DNA from: Synechococcus sp. M44_DOE_062 | Lineage (GTDB): Bacteria > Cyanobacteriota > Cyanobacteriia > Thermostichales > Thermostichaceae | NCBI GenBank assembly: GCA_015295985.1 | Contig: DVDX01000022.1 | Span: 28,610-92,609 of the forward strand | DNA length: 64,000 nt | Reading direction: 5' to 3' | Shown here: one piece after another, positions 47,329 through 56,109 of the stretch | Layout of the letters: each line of letters begins with the position of its first letter | How positions within the stretch are numbered: the first letter of the stretch is position 1 | Position numbers and translations under genes: made by a program | Notes under the pieces: generated by a model | What the model saw: the letters and a program-made list of their open reading frames with translations, nothing else | Databases searched by the model: none | Told to the model about the DNA's origin: nothing

Positions 47329-50300
47329 ATGGAAGACAAAATCAGGGCGGGAACTGTACTCAGGGGACGCTATCGCATTCTCCATCCCCTTGGGGAAGGG
47401 GGATTTGGCGTAACTTACAAGGCGGTGGATCAAGACACCTTCGATAGCCCCTGCGTCGTCAAGCGCCTTCGCCCCCTCTCTACGGATCCCTATACACTGG
47501 CCACGGCTCGCAAGCTCTTTGAACGGGAAGCCAAGGTTCTCAACCAGCTCAACCACTTCGACCAAGTGCCCCGCCTTTTGGCCCACTTCGAGCAGGATCA
47601 GGACTTTTACTTGGTGCAAGAGTTTGTTGCCGGGCATGATCTCAGCCAGGAGCTGATCCCGGGCAAGCCCCTGAGCGAGGCTGAGGTTTTGCAACTGTTG
47701 CGGGATATTTTGGAGATCCTGCGCCATGTGCATGCCCACCAGATCGTTCATCGAGATATCAAGCCGGCCAACTTGATGCGCCGCGAGGCCGATGGCAAGT
47801 TGGTGCTGATCGACTTTGGGGCGGTCAAGGAAGTGGGGCGGTTGGTCAGCCACGCCCCTGGCCAAACCCAGTTGGCGACCGTGATCGGCTCCGTTGGCTA
47901 CGTAGCACCGGAACAGCTCAGCGGCAAGCCCCAGCCCTGTAGCGACCTTTACTCCGTGGGGGTGCTGGCCATCCAAGCCCTCACCGGTCGCCCTCCCCAC
48001 AAGATCCGGGATGATCCCCGCACCGGCCAACTCATCTGGCGGGATCTGGTTCAGGTCAGCGAGGAGCTGGCCGAGATTTTGGATCGCCTGATCTGCCCCC
48101 GCTGGCAAGAGCGCTTCCAATCGGCTGCGGAAGTGTTGCAGGCGCTGCGGCCCCTATTGCCTTTTCCCCAAGAGGCGACACTCCAGGACATTTCGGTGGA
48201 TCAGGTTTTGGTGACGCGCCTGTTGGCCCGCGCACAGGAGAAAGCTCGCCAAGGGGATTTCCAGGGGTCGATTGCCGACTGCACGTTGGCCGTTCAATTG
48301 GATCCCCGAAACAGCCGCGCCTACAGCCAGCGGGGTAGTGCCCGCTACAAAAGTGGGGACTTGGCAGGGGCCATTGCAGATTACACCCAAGTTATTCAAT
48401 TGGCAGGAGACGCCCGCGCCTATTTCAACCGAGGCATCGCCCGCTACCGGCTGGAGGACTACGAGGGAGCTGTTGCCGACTACACCCAGGCTCTCGGCCT
48501 CAACCCACAATGGGCGGTGGCCTACTACAACCGCGGCAATGCCCACCGGCAACTGAATCAGCAGCAGCAAGCCATCGAGGATTATTCGCGGGCCATTGAG
48601 CTCAACCCAGAGGATGTGCGGGCCTATTTCAACCGCGGTGTGGTGCGGGGCAGCTTGGGGGATGCCCAAGGGGCTGCCGCCGACTTCTCAGAAGTGATCA
48701 AACGGGATCCTCAGGACGGGGAAGCCTATTTCAACCGGGGAGTGGCGCGGGCCCAGTTGCTGGACCTGCAGGGGGCTATCGAGGACTATACCCAAGCGCT
48801 GCAGTTGGATCCTCGCCAGGGCAAAGCCTATTACCACCGGGGCCTGGCCCGGCAAGCATTGGGGGATCCCCAGGGGGCTGTTGAAGATTTTTCTCAGGCT
48901 ATATCGCTGCGGTCTGCTGAGGCCACTGAGCTACCGGAGGCAGAGGCGGCAGTCCAGGCGGATCTCCACTTGCAGAGGGCCATGGCCTACCTGAGCAGCA
49001 ATGCCCTGGAGTTGGCACTGGCCGATTGTGAACAGGCTCTTCGCCTGGATCCTAAGCTGTCGCGGGCCTATCTCTGCCGGGGCTTAGCCTGTCAGGGGCT
49101 GGGGGATCCCAGCAGCGCTCTGGCAGACTTCAACCGTGCCCTGGAGCTGGATCCCCAGATGGCCAAAGCCTACCTCAACCGAGGCATTGCCCACCTGGAC
49201 TTGGGCAACATCGAAGCGGCTTTGTCGGACTTGAGCCAGGCCATTGCTCTGGATCCCCAAGATGCCAGTGCCTACAGCAGCCGCGGGCGAATCCATTGGC
49301 TGCTGGGGGATCCCCTGGCGGCTCTGCAGGATTACACGGCTGCCCTGGAGCGGGATCCGCAGAACCCTCAGCTCTACTTCAACCGCGGCCAACTCCATGT
49401 TGAGCGGGAAGATTGGCCAGCAGCCTGTGAGGACTTCTCGCAGGTGTTGCAGTGGGCGGCAAGGCCTGGGATCCCCCGCGGGCCGGAGCTGCTGTTCAAT
49501 GCCCATCTGCGCCGCGGTATGGCACGGCAACGGCTGGGGGATTGGCAGGGGGCGCTGGCCGATTTTGACCAAGTCCTGCAAGGGGATCCGACGCCTACGG
49601 CCCGCTGGCGCGAACAGTCGGGCTTGGCCCATTTCCACCGTGGCCAGGTGCGGGCTGCTCTGGGAGATGGGCCGGGGGCCATCCAGGACTATCGCCAGGC
49701 TTTGGCGCTGGGGGCGGCAGTGGCCCCGGCGGACATCCGCCGAGATCTGGCGCGGGCCCAGATCCAGACAGGGGATCTGCAGGCGGCCCTGGAGCAGTTG
49801 AACGAGGCGGTGCGCTTGCAGCCGGAACGGCGGGATCTGCGCCAAGAGCGAGCTGAGTTGTGCCGACGGCTAGGCCGGTGGCAAGAAGCAATTGCCGACT
49901 ACGACGAGGTGTTGCGGCAGGATCCCCAGGACTGGACGGCTTGGCTGGGACGGGGCATGGCCCATGGGCAGGTGGGTAACTGGGCTGCCGCCCTTCAGGA
50001 TCTCAGCCGGGTTTTGCAGCAGGATCCTGACCACAGGGAAGCGCTGTGGCACCGAGGACAAGCCCTGCAGCAGTTGGGCCAGACTGAAGCGGCCTTGCAA
50101 GATCTAAACCGTCTGCTGCAGCGGGATCCCCAGTACAGCATGGCCCGCTTGGCCCGCGGCTCTCTGTTGTTGACGTTGGCAATGCGTGGCACTGTTCCCG
50201 CGGCGGGCGTAGCCTTGGAGCAGGCCGAATCCGACTTCGACCAAGTCATCCAAGAACAAGCCCAAGACGGGGAACAGTCCCGGCAGGTCTATCTGGAGGC

Positions 50301-51084
50301 CCACCTGAAGCGGGCCCAAATCCGCCGCCTGCGCCACAACCTGGAGGGGGCAATGGCCGATTGGAATCGGGTCTTGGAGCTGGCTGGCCCAGGGGATCCA
50401 GAAGCGCTGGTCGCTGAAGCCCTGCTGTATCGAGGCTTGTGTCGCCAAGAGAGGGGGGATCTGGCCAGGGCGCTGGCCGATTTCACGGCGCTGATCCAGC
50501 AGCAACCGCAGGCTTCTCAGGCCTTTGCCTTGCGGGCAAGGGTACATCTGGCGTTGGGGGATCAAGAGACGGCATTGGCGGATCTCGACCAAGCCCTGAG
50601 TCTCGACCGAGACTGGGGGGTGGCCGATGCTGCCCTGGCCTACCGTCAACGGGGGGATCTGCACCGGCGGGCCAATCGCCCTGAGCTGGCCATTGCCGAC
50701 TACACGCAGGCCCTGGCCTTGAACCCCCAGGAGCGCTCTGCTTTGCTCCACCGAGCTCTCTTGTGGGATCGCGGCGGACAGACGGACAAAGCTTTGGAAG
50801 ACTACACCCAACTGCTGCAACTGGAGCTGGATCCCCAGGAGCGAGTCTGGGTTTTGAACAACCGCGGCTGGGCCTATGCCCAACAGGGGGATTTTTCGGC
50901 GGCCGTCCGCGACTACACCCAAGCCATCATGCTCTGCACTGCTAACGCGAAGGAGAGGGATCCCTGCCACCTCAAGATCCACTTCAACCGCGCCCTGGCC
51001 CGGGCTGCCCTGGGGGATTGGCAGGGAGCCTGCCAGGATTTCCAGGCTGCTCTCCAGATGCAAGGGTACGAAGGTCGGCTTTAG
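47329..51084 (+). CDS. Ser/Thr protein kinase with very long TPR array
   Basis: From the ATG at 47329 the protein is 1251 residues. The kinase domain (about residues 1-280) has the glycine loop LGEGGFGVTYKA, catalytic HRDIKPANLMRR and DFGAVKEVGR. After it the remaining ~950 residues are tetratricopeptide repeats of about 34 residues, visible by the recurring ADYTQALxLNPQ, YFNRG and GDxxGAxxDF elements; I estimate roughly two dozen. TPRs usually provide protein-docking surfaces, so this may be a scaffold kinase. There is no membrane segment. A 139-base gap follows copCD, so membership in the copper operon is uncertain. A short GCGGGCGTAGCC repeat copy is inside its coding sequence near 50200. 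Confidence 0.87.
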   Translation: MEDKIRAGTVLRGRYRILHPLGEGGFGVTYKAVDQDTFDSPCVVKRLRPLSTDPYTLATARKLFEREAKVLNQLNHFDQVPRLLAHFEQDQDFYLVQEFVAGHDLSQELIPGKPLSEAEVLQLLRDILEILRHVHAHQIVHRDIKPANLMRREADGKLVLIDFGAVKEVGRLVSHAPGQTQLATVIGSVGYVAPEQLSGKPQPCSDLYSVGVLAIQALTGRPPHKIRDDPRTGQLIWRDLVQVSEELAEILDRLICPRWQERFQSAAEVLQALRPLLPFPQEATLQDISVDQVLVTRLLARAQEKARQGDFQGSIADCTLAVQLDPRNSRAYSQRGSARYKSGDLAGAIADYTQVIQLAGDARAYFNRGIARYRLEDYEGAVADYTQALGLNPQWAVAYYNRGNAHRQLNQQQQAIEDYSRAIELNPEDVRAYFNRGVVRGSLGDAQGAAADFSEVIKRDPQDGEAYFNRGVARAQLLDLQGAIEDYTQALQLDPRQGKAYYHRGLARQALGDPQGAVEDFSQAISLRSAEATELPEAEAAVQADLHLQRAMAYLSSNALELALADCEQALRLDPKLSRAYLCRGLACQGLGDPSSALADFNRALELDPQMAKAYLNRGIAHLDLGNIEAALSDLSQAIALDPQDASAYSSRGRIHWLLGDPLAALQDYTAALERDPQNPQLYFNRGQLHVEREDWPAACEDFSQVLQWAARPGIPRGPELLFNAHLRRGMARQRLGDWQGALADFDQVLQGDPTPTARWREQSGLAHFHRGQVRAALGDGPGAIQDYRQALALGAAVAPADIRRDLARAQIQTGDLQAALEQLNEAVRLQPERRDLRQERAELCRRLGRWQEAIADYDEVLRQDPQDWTAWLGRGMAHGQVGNWAAALQDLSRVLQQDPDHREALWHRGQALQQLGQTEAALQDLNRLLQRDPQYSMARLARGSLLLTLAMRGTVPAAGVALEQAESDFDQVIQEQAQDGEQSRQVYLEAHLKRAQIRRLRHNLEGAMADWNRVLELAGPGDPEALVAEALLYRGLCRQERGDLARALADFTALIQQQPQASQAFALRARVHLALGDQETALADLDQALSLDRDWGVADAALAYRQRGDLHRRANRPELAIADYTQALALNPQERSALLHRALLWDRGGQTDKALEDYTQLLQLELDPQERVWVLNNRGWAYAQQGDFSAAVRDYTQAIMLCTANAKERDPCHLKIHFNRALARAALGDWQGACQDFQAALQMQGYEGRL

Positions 51085-51157
51085 ATAAGGAGTGAGGAGG
51101 GAGAAGTGAGGATGGAATCTCTTCTCTTTGCTCTTTCCTCTTTGCTCTTTTATCCCC

Positions 51158-52693
51158 TCAAGCCTCCTCCACCCCTTCTCCCGTCTCGGGCCGCAGCAGT
51201 GGAAAGGCAATGACATCGCGAATGCTGGGGGCATCGCACAGCAGCATTGTCAAGCGGTCGATCCCCACGCCCAGGCCACCTGTGGGGGGCAGGCCGTATT
51301 CCAAGGCGGTGAGAAAGTCTTCATCCAGAAAATGGGCCTCTTCATCGCCGGCTGCCTTTAGGGCCGCCTGGGCCTCCAGCCGCTGCCGCTGATCCACCGG
51401 ATCGGTGAGCTCTGAATAGGCGTTGGCCGTCTCTCGCCCCACAATGAACAGCTCAAAGCGCTCCGCCAACCCCGGCTTGCTGCGGTGGGGCTGGGTGAGG
51501 GGACACACCTCCAGGGGATAGTCCAGAACAAAGGTGGGCTGGCGCAGGTGGCTCTCACAGCAGTGCTCAAAGGCTTTGACCAGCAACTTGCCAGGGGAGT
51601 CCTGAGGTGAGAGATTGGGGATCCCCCGCTCTGCCAAGGCGGGCAACAGCTCGGCAGTGGATCCCGTTTCCACGTCGATGCAGATCCCAGTTGTCTCCTC
51701 CACCAACTCCTGCAGCGTCACCCGCCGCCAAGGGGGTGTGAGGTCAATGGTTTCCCCCTGATAGGTCAACTGCAGGGATCCCCGCACTGCCAGCGCCGCG
51801 TTGCAGACTAGGGTTTCCGTCAGCTCCATCATGGTGTGGTAGTCGGCGAAGGCTTGGTACGCCTCCAGCGAGGTGAACTCTGGATTGTGGCGGGTGGAAA
51901 TGCCTTCGTTGCGAAAGACCCGCCCAATTTCATAGACCCGCTCGATGCCTCCCACCACCAATCGCTTCAGGTGCAGCTCGGTGGCAATGCGCAGGTAGAG
52001 ATCCAGATCCAGAGCATTGTGGTGGGTGATGAAAGGTCGCGCCTCCGCCCCGCCGGGGAGCACCTGCAACACCGGCGTCTCAATTTCCAAGAAGCCTCGG
52101 TCTTCTAGGGTTTGCCTTAGGGATCGGATGATCTTGGCCCGGTCGATCAGGGTTTGCTTGACCTGCGGATTGACGATCAAATCCACGTAGCGCTGGCGGT
52201 AGCGTTTCTCCACATCCCGCAGGCCATGCCACTTGTCCGGCAGAGGCAGCAGGGCCTTGGTCAGCACTTGGTATTCATCCACTCGCACCGACAGTTCCCC
52301 TTTTTCAGTGCGCTTCAGGCAGCCCTTGGCCCCCAGCCAATCGCCAACATCAATAAGCTTGTCCAGGTTTTTGAAGGCCAACTCCCCCATCTGCTCCGTT
52401 AGCCGTTTCTTGTCTAGATAAAGCTGAATGGTGCCGGAGCGATCCTGCAGGGTAAAGAAGGCCAGCTTGCCCATGACTCGCCGCGCCCGGATCCGCCCGG
52501 CCACCGCCACCTGCACATCCTCCCGCTCGGCACCGGGCTCTAGGTCGGCAAACTGCTCCTGCAGCTCGGCAGCCAAATGGGTGACGGGGAAAGAATAGGC
52601 GTAGGGCGGGATCCCTTGTTCCCGCAGATGTCGGGCTTTTTCCAATCGGGCCGCCCGCTGGGCAACTTCGCTGCTGCTGGGGAGAGTGGACAT
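51158..52693 (-). CDS. lysS: lysyl-tRNA synthetase (class II)
   Basis: LysRS charges tRNA-Lys. The 511-residue protein has an OB-fold anticodon-binding N-terminus ([21 protein letters not shown]), then class II motif 2-type [26 protein letters not shown] and motif 3 near the C-terminus ([13 protein letters not shown]). [19 protein letters not shown] and [21 protein letters not shown] are further LysRS blocks. Length is normal. It converges on the TPR kinase gene, 73 bases apart. Confidence 0.97.
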   Translation of the reverse strand: MSTLPSSSEVAQRAARLEKARHLREQGIPPYAYSFPVTHLAAELQEQFADLEPGAEREDVQVAVAGRIRARRVMGKLAFFTLQDRSGTIQLYLDKKRLTEQMGELAFKNLDKLIDVGDWLGAKGCLKRTEKGELSVRVDEYQVLTKALLPLPDKWHGLRDVEKRYRQRYVDLIVNPQVKQTLIDRAKIIRSLRQTLEDRGFLEIETPVLQVLPGGAEARPFITHHNALDLDLYLRIATELHLKRLVVGGIERVYEIGRVFRNEGISTRHNPEFTSLEAYQAFADYHTMMELTETLVCNAALAVRGSLQLTYQGETIDLTPPWRRVTLQELVEETTGICIDVETGSTAELLPALAERGIPNLSPQDSPGKLLVKAFEHCCESHLRQPTFVLDYPLEVCPLTQPHRSKPGLAERFELFIVGRETANAYSELTDPVDQRQRLEAQAALKAAGDEEAHFLDEDFLTALEYGLPPTGGLGVGIDRLTMLLCDAPSIRDVIAFPLLRPETGEGVEEA

Positions 52694-53137
52694 GGCAGTG
52701 GATAGGCGATGGACAATGGAAACCCCGTTAGGGGCAGGATCCCCTTTTTAGGCTTCCAGGGGCGCGATCCCGTGGGAACGCAGCAGCTCCAAGAGAGTTA
52801 TAGAACAAACCGACATTGACTGGGGCCGAAAAGGGTAAGAATAACGCGACCAGCTCCCCGGTGTCTTTGGCCTTGGGCTAATAAAGAGCTGTAGAAAGCG
52901 CTCGTGAGCAGGCGCTGCAGCTTTTCCGTTCCCACAGCGGGCGTAGCCTTTTTTGAGGGTAACAAAAGTTTTCAGGAAAATTGATGATAAATGCGCCACC
53001 AGAGCAGCAGATGCCGCTCGTGCAGCGGGCGTAGCCTTTGGAGATAGGGCGCAGCAGAACCCAGCGCAAAGATGGTACAATGAGAGAGCTCCCTGTTCTT
53101 GGTCACCAAGGATCTCCCTACAGAAGAGCCTGAGATC
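52694..53137. repeat. Intergenic region with two copies of a GCGGGCGTAGCC repeat
   Basis: 444 bases between divergent genes. CAGCGGGCGTAGCCTTTT is at about 52930-52947, and CAGCGGGCGTAGCCTTTG at about 53023-53040. A third copy with a GTTCCC flank shared with the first lies inside the TPR kinase gene near 50195. GCGCAGCAGAACCCAG follows the second copy and recurs at about 11930. A minus-strand open frame (52748-53080) runs through these repeats and is unlikely to be a gene. A TACAAT hexamer at 53076 could be a -10 box for the next gene. Confidence 0.5.
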
Positions 53138-53704
53138 ATGCTGCTGCTTCGTATCTTCCTGGTGGCTCTGCTCACGCTCTTGACAGGTTGGTTCTCTCCA
53201 CCTGCCAGCGCCCTGCTTAACGACGACCGTTACGATGGCAACATCTTTGCCCTCTACGGGGCCAACGGCGGCATGATCCCCCCCCGCGTTTCCCTAAAGC
53301 AAGCAAAAGAGCAAGGGATCCCCGCCATCCTTGTGTATTACATCGATGACAGCAGCGATTGCAAAAAATATGCTGCCACCATTGCCAACCTGCAAGTTCG
53401 CTACGGGCTAGGAGTTTATTTCATCCCCTATTCCGTCGATTCCCTCTTGCCCGGCGACGAGCGCGGCCAATACTACACCGGGCAAGTGCCTCAAACCCTC
53501 CTCTTCGATCCAGAGGGAAATCTCGTCTATCAATCCGTCGGTAACCGCCCCATCACCGAGGTGGAAAACGCCATTCGCGCCCTCTTCAAGTTGGATCCCG
53601 TTCCCCCAGGGGTGATCAAAGCCAAACCTTTCAACGAAATCCAAACCGGATTTGCCAGATCCCGTTCCCCCCAAGCCTACCTCCCCACAAAAGCCCAGCC
53701 GTGA
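53138..53704 (+). CDS. thioredoxin-like thylakoid lumen protein (PSI accumulation factor type)
   Basis: From the ATG at 53138 the precursor is 188 residues. Its signal peptide is LLRIFLVALLTLLTGWFSPPASA. The mature start YDGNIFALYGANGGMIPPRVSL, then AILVYYIDDSSDCKKYA, TLLFDPEGNLVYQSVGNRP, match the cyanobacterial family annotated as thylakoid membrane photosystem I accumulation factor. The fold is thioredoxin-like, with a single Cys where thioredoxins have CxxC (SSDCK), so simple dithiol exchange is unlikely. The last ~30 residues are a basic, Pro-rich tail. The next gene starts four bases before its stop codon ends. Confidence 0.78.
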   Translation: MLLLRIFLVALLTLLTGWFSPPASALLNDDRYDGNIFALYGANGGMIPPRVSLKQAKEQGIPAILVYYIDDSSDCKKYAATIANLQVRYGLGVYFIPYSVDSLLPGDERGQYYTGQVPQTLLFDPEGNLVYQSVGNRPITEVENAIRALFKLDPVPPGVIKAKPFNEIQTGFARSRSPQAYLPTKAQP

Positions 53705-54057
53705 CGACCAATTCCAATCGCGATAGCGGGACGGAGTCCTTTCGCGATAGCGGGACGGAGTCCTTTCGCGATAGCGGGACGGAGTCCTCTCCCTCCGATC
53801 CTCTCGAGGCGCTGCAGGAAAAACTCCAGAGTCTGCAGGCTCGTCTTGCCGACCTAAGAGAACTGGAGCGCATAGCCCAGCTTTCCCCTGAACAATGGGC
53901 TGAAATCCAAGCTGAAGCCAGTCAACTGGAGCAACGCCTGCAGGCCTATGTGCTAGAGGTGTTTAATCCTGTCCCCGCTACCTTTTGGCAGGTGGTGCGC
54001 TTCGGCGGCCTTGGCCTGCTGCTCGGCATTGCCCTGCAGCGCTGGGTGCTGAGCTAG
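53701..54057 (+). CDS. small coiled-coil membrane protein with repeat-encoded N-terminus
   Basis: A 118-residue protein starting at the GTG at 53701 that overlaps the preceding stop. Residues 7-30 are three perfect octapeptides RDSGTESF (last ending S), encoded by three tandem 24-bp repeats. They are followed by a coiled-coil helix (residues about 37-80, LEALQEKLQSLQARLADLREL) and a C-terminal membrane helix (VVRFGGLGLLLGIALQRWVL). The repeat may have been inserted into the N-terminus after transfer of a mobile repeat, since similar units occur at unrelated loci. Family not recognised. Confidence 0.65.
   Translation: MTTNSNRDSGTESFRDSGTESFRDSGTESSPSDPLEALQEKLQSLQARLADLRELERIAQLSPEQWAEIQAEASQLEQRLQAYVLEVFNPVPATFWQVVRFGGLGLLLGIALQRWVLS
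53718..53789 (+). repeat. Three tandem 24-bp repeats in coding sequence
   Basis: Each unit begins TCGCGATAGCGGGACGGAGT and is followed by CCTT or CCTC; the three copies are identical except for the last base. The core GGGACGGAGTCC has GGAC/GTCC ends. Related copies are at 57051-57112 and elsewhere in the window. Confidence 0.85.
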
Positions 54058-54139
54058 CCTACCTCTTAAGATAAAAAAGCTCTTGGATCCCGGAGCCCTG
54101 GCCCATGCGCATGCGACGCCCCAGATCATTCAGTCTTAA

Positions 54140-54430
54140 GGCAAGACTTGGCGCTTTCTGCCGCTGAAAAGCCCATGGCCCACTTACGCGATCGGCGTGC
54201 TTTTGGCGTTGCTGATCCCCCTGCCTCGTTGTCTGCTGGTTGTCCAACCCGGCTACGAAGCGGCAACGGGTGGATCTGGATGTTTCGGTGCGCTATCGCC
54301 TGGATCCGGATCGGGTTCCCGAAATCCATCGCAATGTGGGCCCCGACTATCTGAACAAAATCATTCGCCCTGCCTCCCAAGCCGTGGTGCGCAACGTTAT
54401 CGCCCGCTATTCCCCCATAGAGAGGAAAGT
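54140..54430 (+). pseudogene. SPFH/prohibitin-domain protein remnant
   Basis: The frame from 54140 (after a TAA at 54137) reads like an SPFH N-terminus: SPWPTYAIGVLLALLIPLPR and CLLVVQPGYEA. Downstream, in another frame, come DLDVSVRYRLDPDRVPEIHR and NVGPDYLNKIIRPASQAVV, a textbook prohibitin/HflC-like core. Some 40-70 residues that should lie between and the whole C-terminal half are missing. The gene is therefore internally deleted, frameshifted and truncated next to the convergent cobD gene. Exact remnant boundaries are approximate. Confidence 0.65.
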
Positions 54431-54436
54431 TGAGAG

Positions 54437-55453
54437 TCAAGGCAACGGTTGAGTTAGCCGTGATAGGGTCAACAGGAGAGTTACCCCCACCATCAAACTT
54501 CCCCAAATCCATACAACCTGTCGCAACAGCCCCAAACTTTCCTGCACCACTTGCGGGGTCAAGGGGCGGGCCGGGATCCCCAATTTGGGTTTCACCTTCG
54601 GGATCCCCTGATAGAAATTGGTTCCTCCCAGTTGGATCTGCAGCCGCCAGGCAAAAGCCGCCTCGCTCCACCCTGAATTGGGGCTGGGATCTGCCTGCGC
54701 GTCCTGACGACACCGCTGCCAAAACCCCCAAGGATCCCGACTGAGCAGCGCCAGGGTGAGCACCGTTAGGCGGCAGGGCAACCAGGTCAGCCCATCCTCA
54801 CAGCGGGCCGGCACTGTGCCCAAATGGGTAAAGGGGGGATGGCGGTAGCCCACCATCGAATCCAGCGTGCTGCTGGCTTTATAGGCCAAGGCCAAGGGTG
54901 CCCCTCCCAAGAAAGCGTAGAACAGAGGGGCAGTTGCTCCGTCGGGGGTATTTTCGGCCACTGTCTCAATCACCGCCCGCAAAATCTCCGGCTCCGTCAG
55001 GTGCTCTGTATCCCGACCCACATAGCGGCTGAGCCGTTGGCGAGCCTCCGGCAGATCCCCTTTTTCCAAGGGATCCAACACCTCCAACGCAGCAAAGCGC
55101 AGGCTGCGCCCTCCCAGACAACTGGCCATCAGGATCACCTGCACGAGGATCCCTGCCCAGGGATGGATGGCATTGCCGATGGCAATCAGCCCCCAGCCCG
55201 CGCCGTAGGATCCCCCCACCACAGCTAGGGTGAGAATTGCCCCACCCCACCGTTGTGCTCGCGGAGTTGAACAGTGCTTGAGGATATGGCTTTGCCCCCA
55301 GGCAATCACAGCCCCCATTGCCCGCACCGGATGAGGCCAGCCCCAGGGATCCGCCAGCAGATAATCCAAAGCCAAAGCTGCGGCCAGCACCACCGCGGCA
55401 GTCGGTTGGGCCGGAAAAAACAGCCAGCCTGCGGTATTAAACCACAAATCCAC
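54437..55453 (-). CDS. cobD: adenosylcobinamide-phosphate synthase
   Basis: CobD/CbiB attaches aminopropanol to adenosylcobyric acid in cobalamin assembly; it is an inner-membrane protein. The family pattern appears as LAADYLLADP-like LALDYLLADPWGWPHPVRAMG, TEPEILRAVIETVAENTPDG, FYAFLGGAPLALAYKASSTLDSMVGY and RDPWGFWQRCRQDAQADPSPNSGWSEAAFA. Multiple membrane helices are present. The GTG at 55453 gives a plausible short N-terminus; an ATG at 55489 would add 12 residues. Either way the start overlaps the Rrf2 gene end, so both genes share a transcript. Confidence 0.92.
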   Translation of the reverse strand: MDLWFNTAGWLFFPAQPTAAVVLAAALALDYLLADPWGWPHPVRAMGAVIAWGQSHILKHCSTPRAQRWGGAILTLAVVGGSYGAGWGLIAIGNAIHPWAGILVQVILMASCLGGRSLRFAALEVLDPLEKGDLPEARQRLSRYVGRDTEHLTEPEILRAVIETVAENTPDGATAPLFYAFLGGAPLALAYKASSTLDSMVGYRHPPFTHLGTVPARCEDGLTWLPCRLTVLTLALLSRDPWGFWQRCRQDAQADPSPNSGWSEAAFAWRLQIQLGGTNFYQGIPKVKPKLGIPARPLTPQVVQESLGLLRQVVWIWGSLMVGVTLLLTLSRLTQPLP

Positions 55454-55892
55454 TCTCCTGATCCTGAGCCGCCTGCCAGCTACGGACATCAAAATACAGA
55501 TCTTCCAAAGTGGTTTCCTCCAATACCTGCTGCACCTGTTGAGCGATCCGCTGCCACAGGGCTTCCGTCACCCAGTCCAGCCGCTCCGCCGGATGCACGG
55601 CTGAAGCATTAGAACTCCCCATGAGAGGATCCAAGGATTCTCCCACTGCCGCCAAAATGGCGCTAATCGGGATCCGCCGCGGTGCCCGTGCCAGCCGGTA
55701 GCCTCCCTGGGCCCCCCGTTGGGAACAAACCAAGCCGGCCTGCCGCAACTCAATCAGCAACTTTTCCAGGTAGGGAGCCGGGATCCCCTGTCGCTTGGCA
55801 ATGGCCCGCACCGAAGCCAGTTGCCCGGAGCCGAGCATAGCCAGATCCAACAAAGCCCTGATGCTATAGGTGGCCCGTGTTGTCAAGCGCAC
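55437..55892 (-). CDS. Rrf2-family transcriptional regulator
   Basis: From the GTG at 55892 the protein is 151 residues. The winged-helix domain opens with RLTTRATYSIRALLDLAML, ASVRAIAKRQGIPAPYLEKLLIELRQAGLV and SQRGAQGGYRLARAP (DNA-reading wing). The three Cys that ligate an Fe-S cluster in IscR/NsrR are missing after residue 90 in this protein, so it is not expected to bind such a cluster in the usual way. The C-terminal half forms a dimer helix. The target genes are unknown; cobD is downstream in the same transcript, so autoregulation and control of cobD are possible. An extension to 55946 lacks family support. Confidence 0.85.
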   Translation of the reverse strand: MRLTTRATYSIRALLDLAMLGSGQLASVRAIAKRQGIPAPYLEKLLIELRQAGLVCSQRGAQGGYRLARAPRRIPISAILAAVGESLDPLMGSSNASAVHPAERLDWVTEALWQRIAQQVQQVLEETTLEDLYFDVRSWQAAQDQESGFVV

Positions 55893-56109
55893 CGGGATTC
55901 CTCCCCAGGGAGAAAAGAGCAGAGAGGAGAGAGCCTCCCTTCTCAATCCTCACTCCTCATTGTTGCTCCGCAACACTAGCGCAAAAGGCAGATGCTTGGG
56001 TATCGGGGTGCCGGTCAAGAGAGGCTAATCTGAGGTCTGAGGTGATCTCCAATTGGCTATTGTCTGGTTATTGGCAGCAAGCCCTTGCAGCAGAGAATAG
56101 GTCACCGGC

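Noticed and set aside
50104..51234. Minus-strand frame opposite the TPR kinase
   Set aside because: Periodic composition mirrors the TPR repeats; no independent features.
52748..53080. Minus-strand ORF of 110 codons between lysS and the lumenal protein
   Set aside because: It runs through two copies of a short repeat and has Cys/Ala-rich low-coherence sequence.
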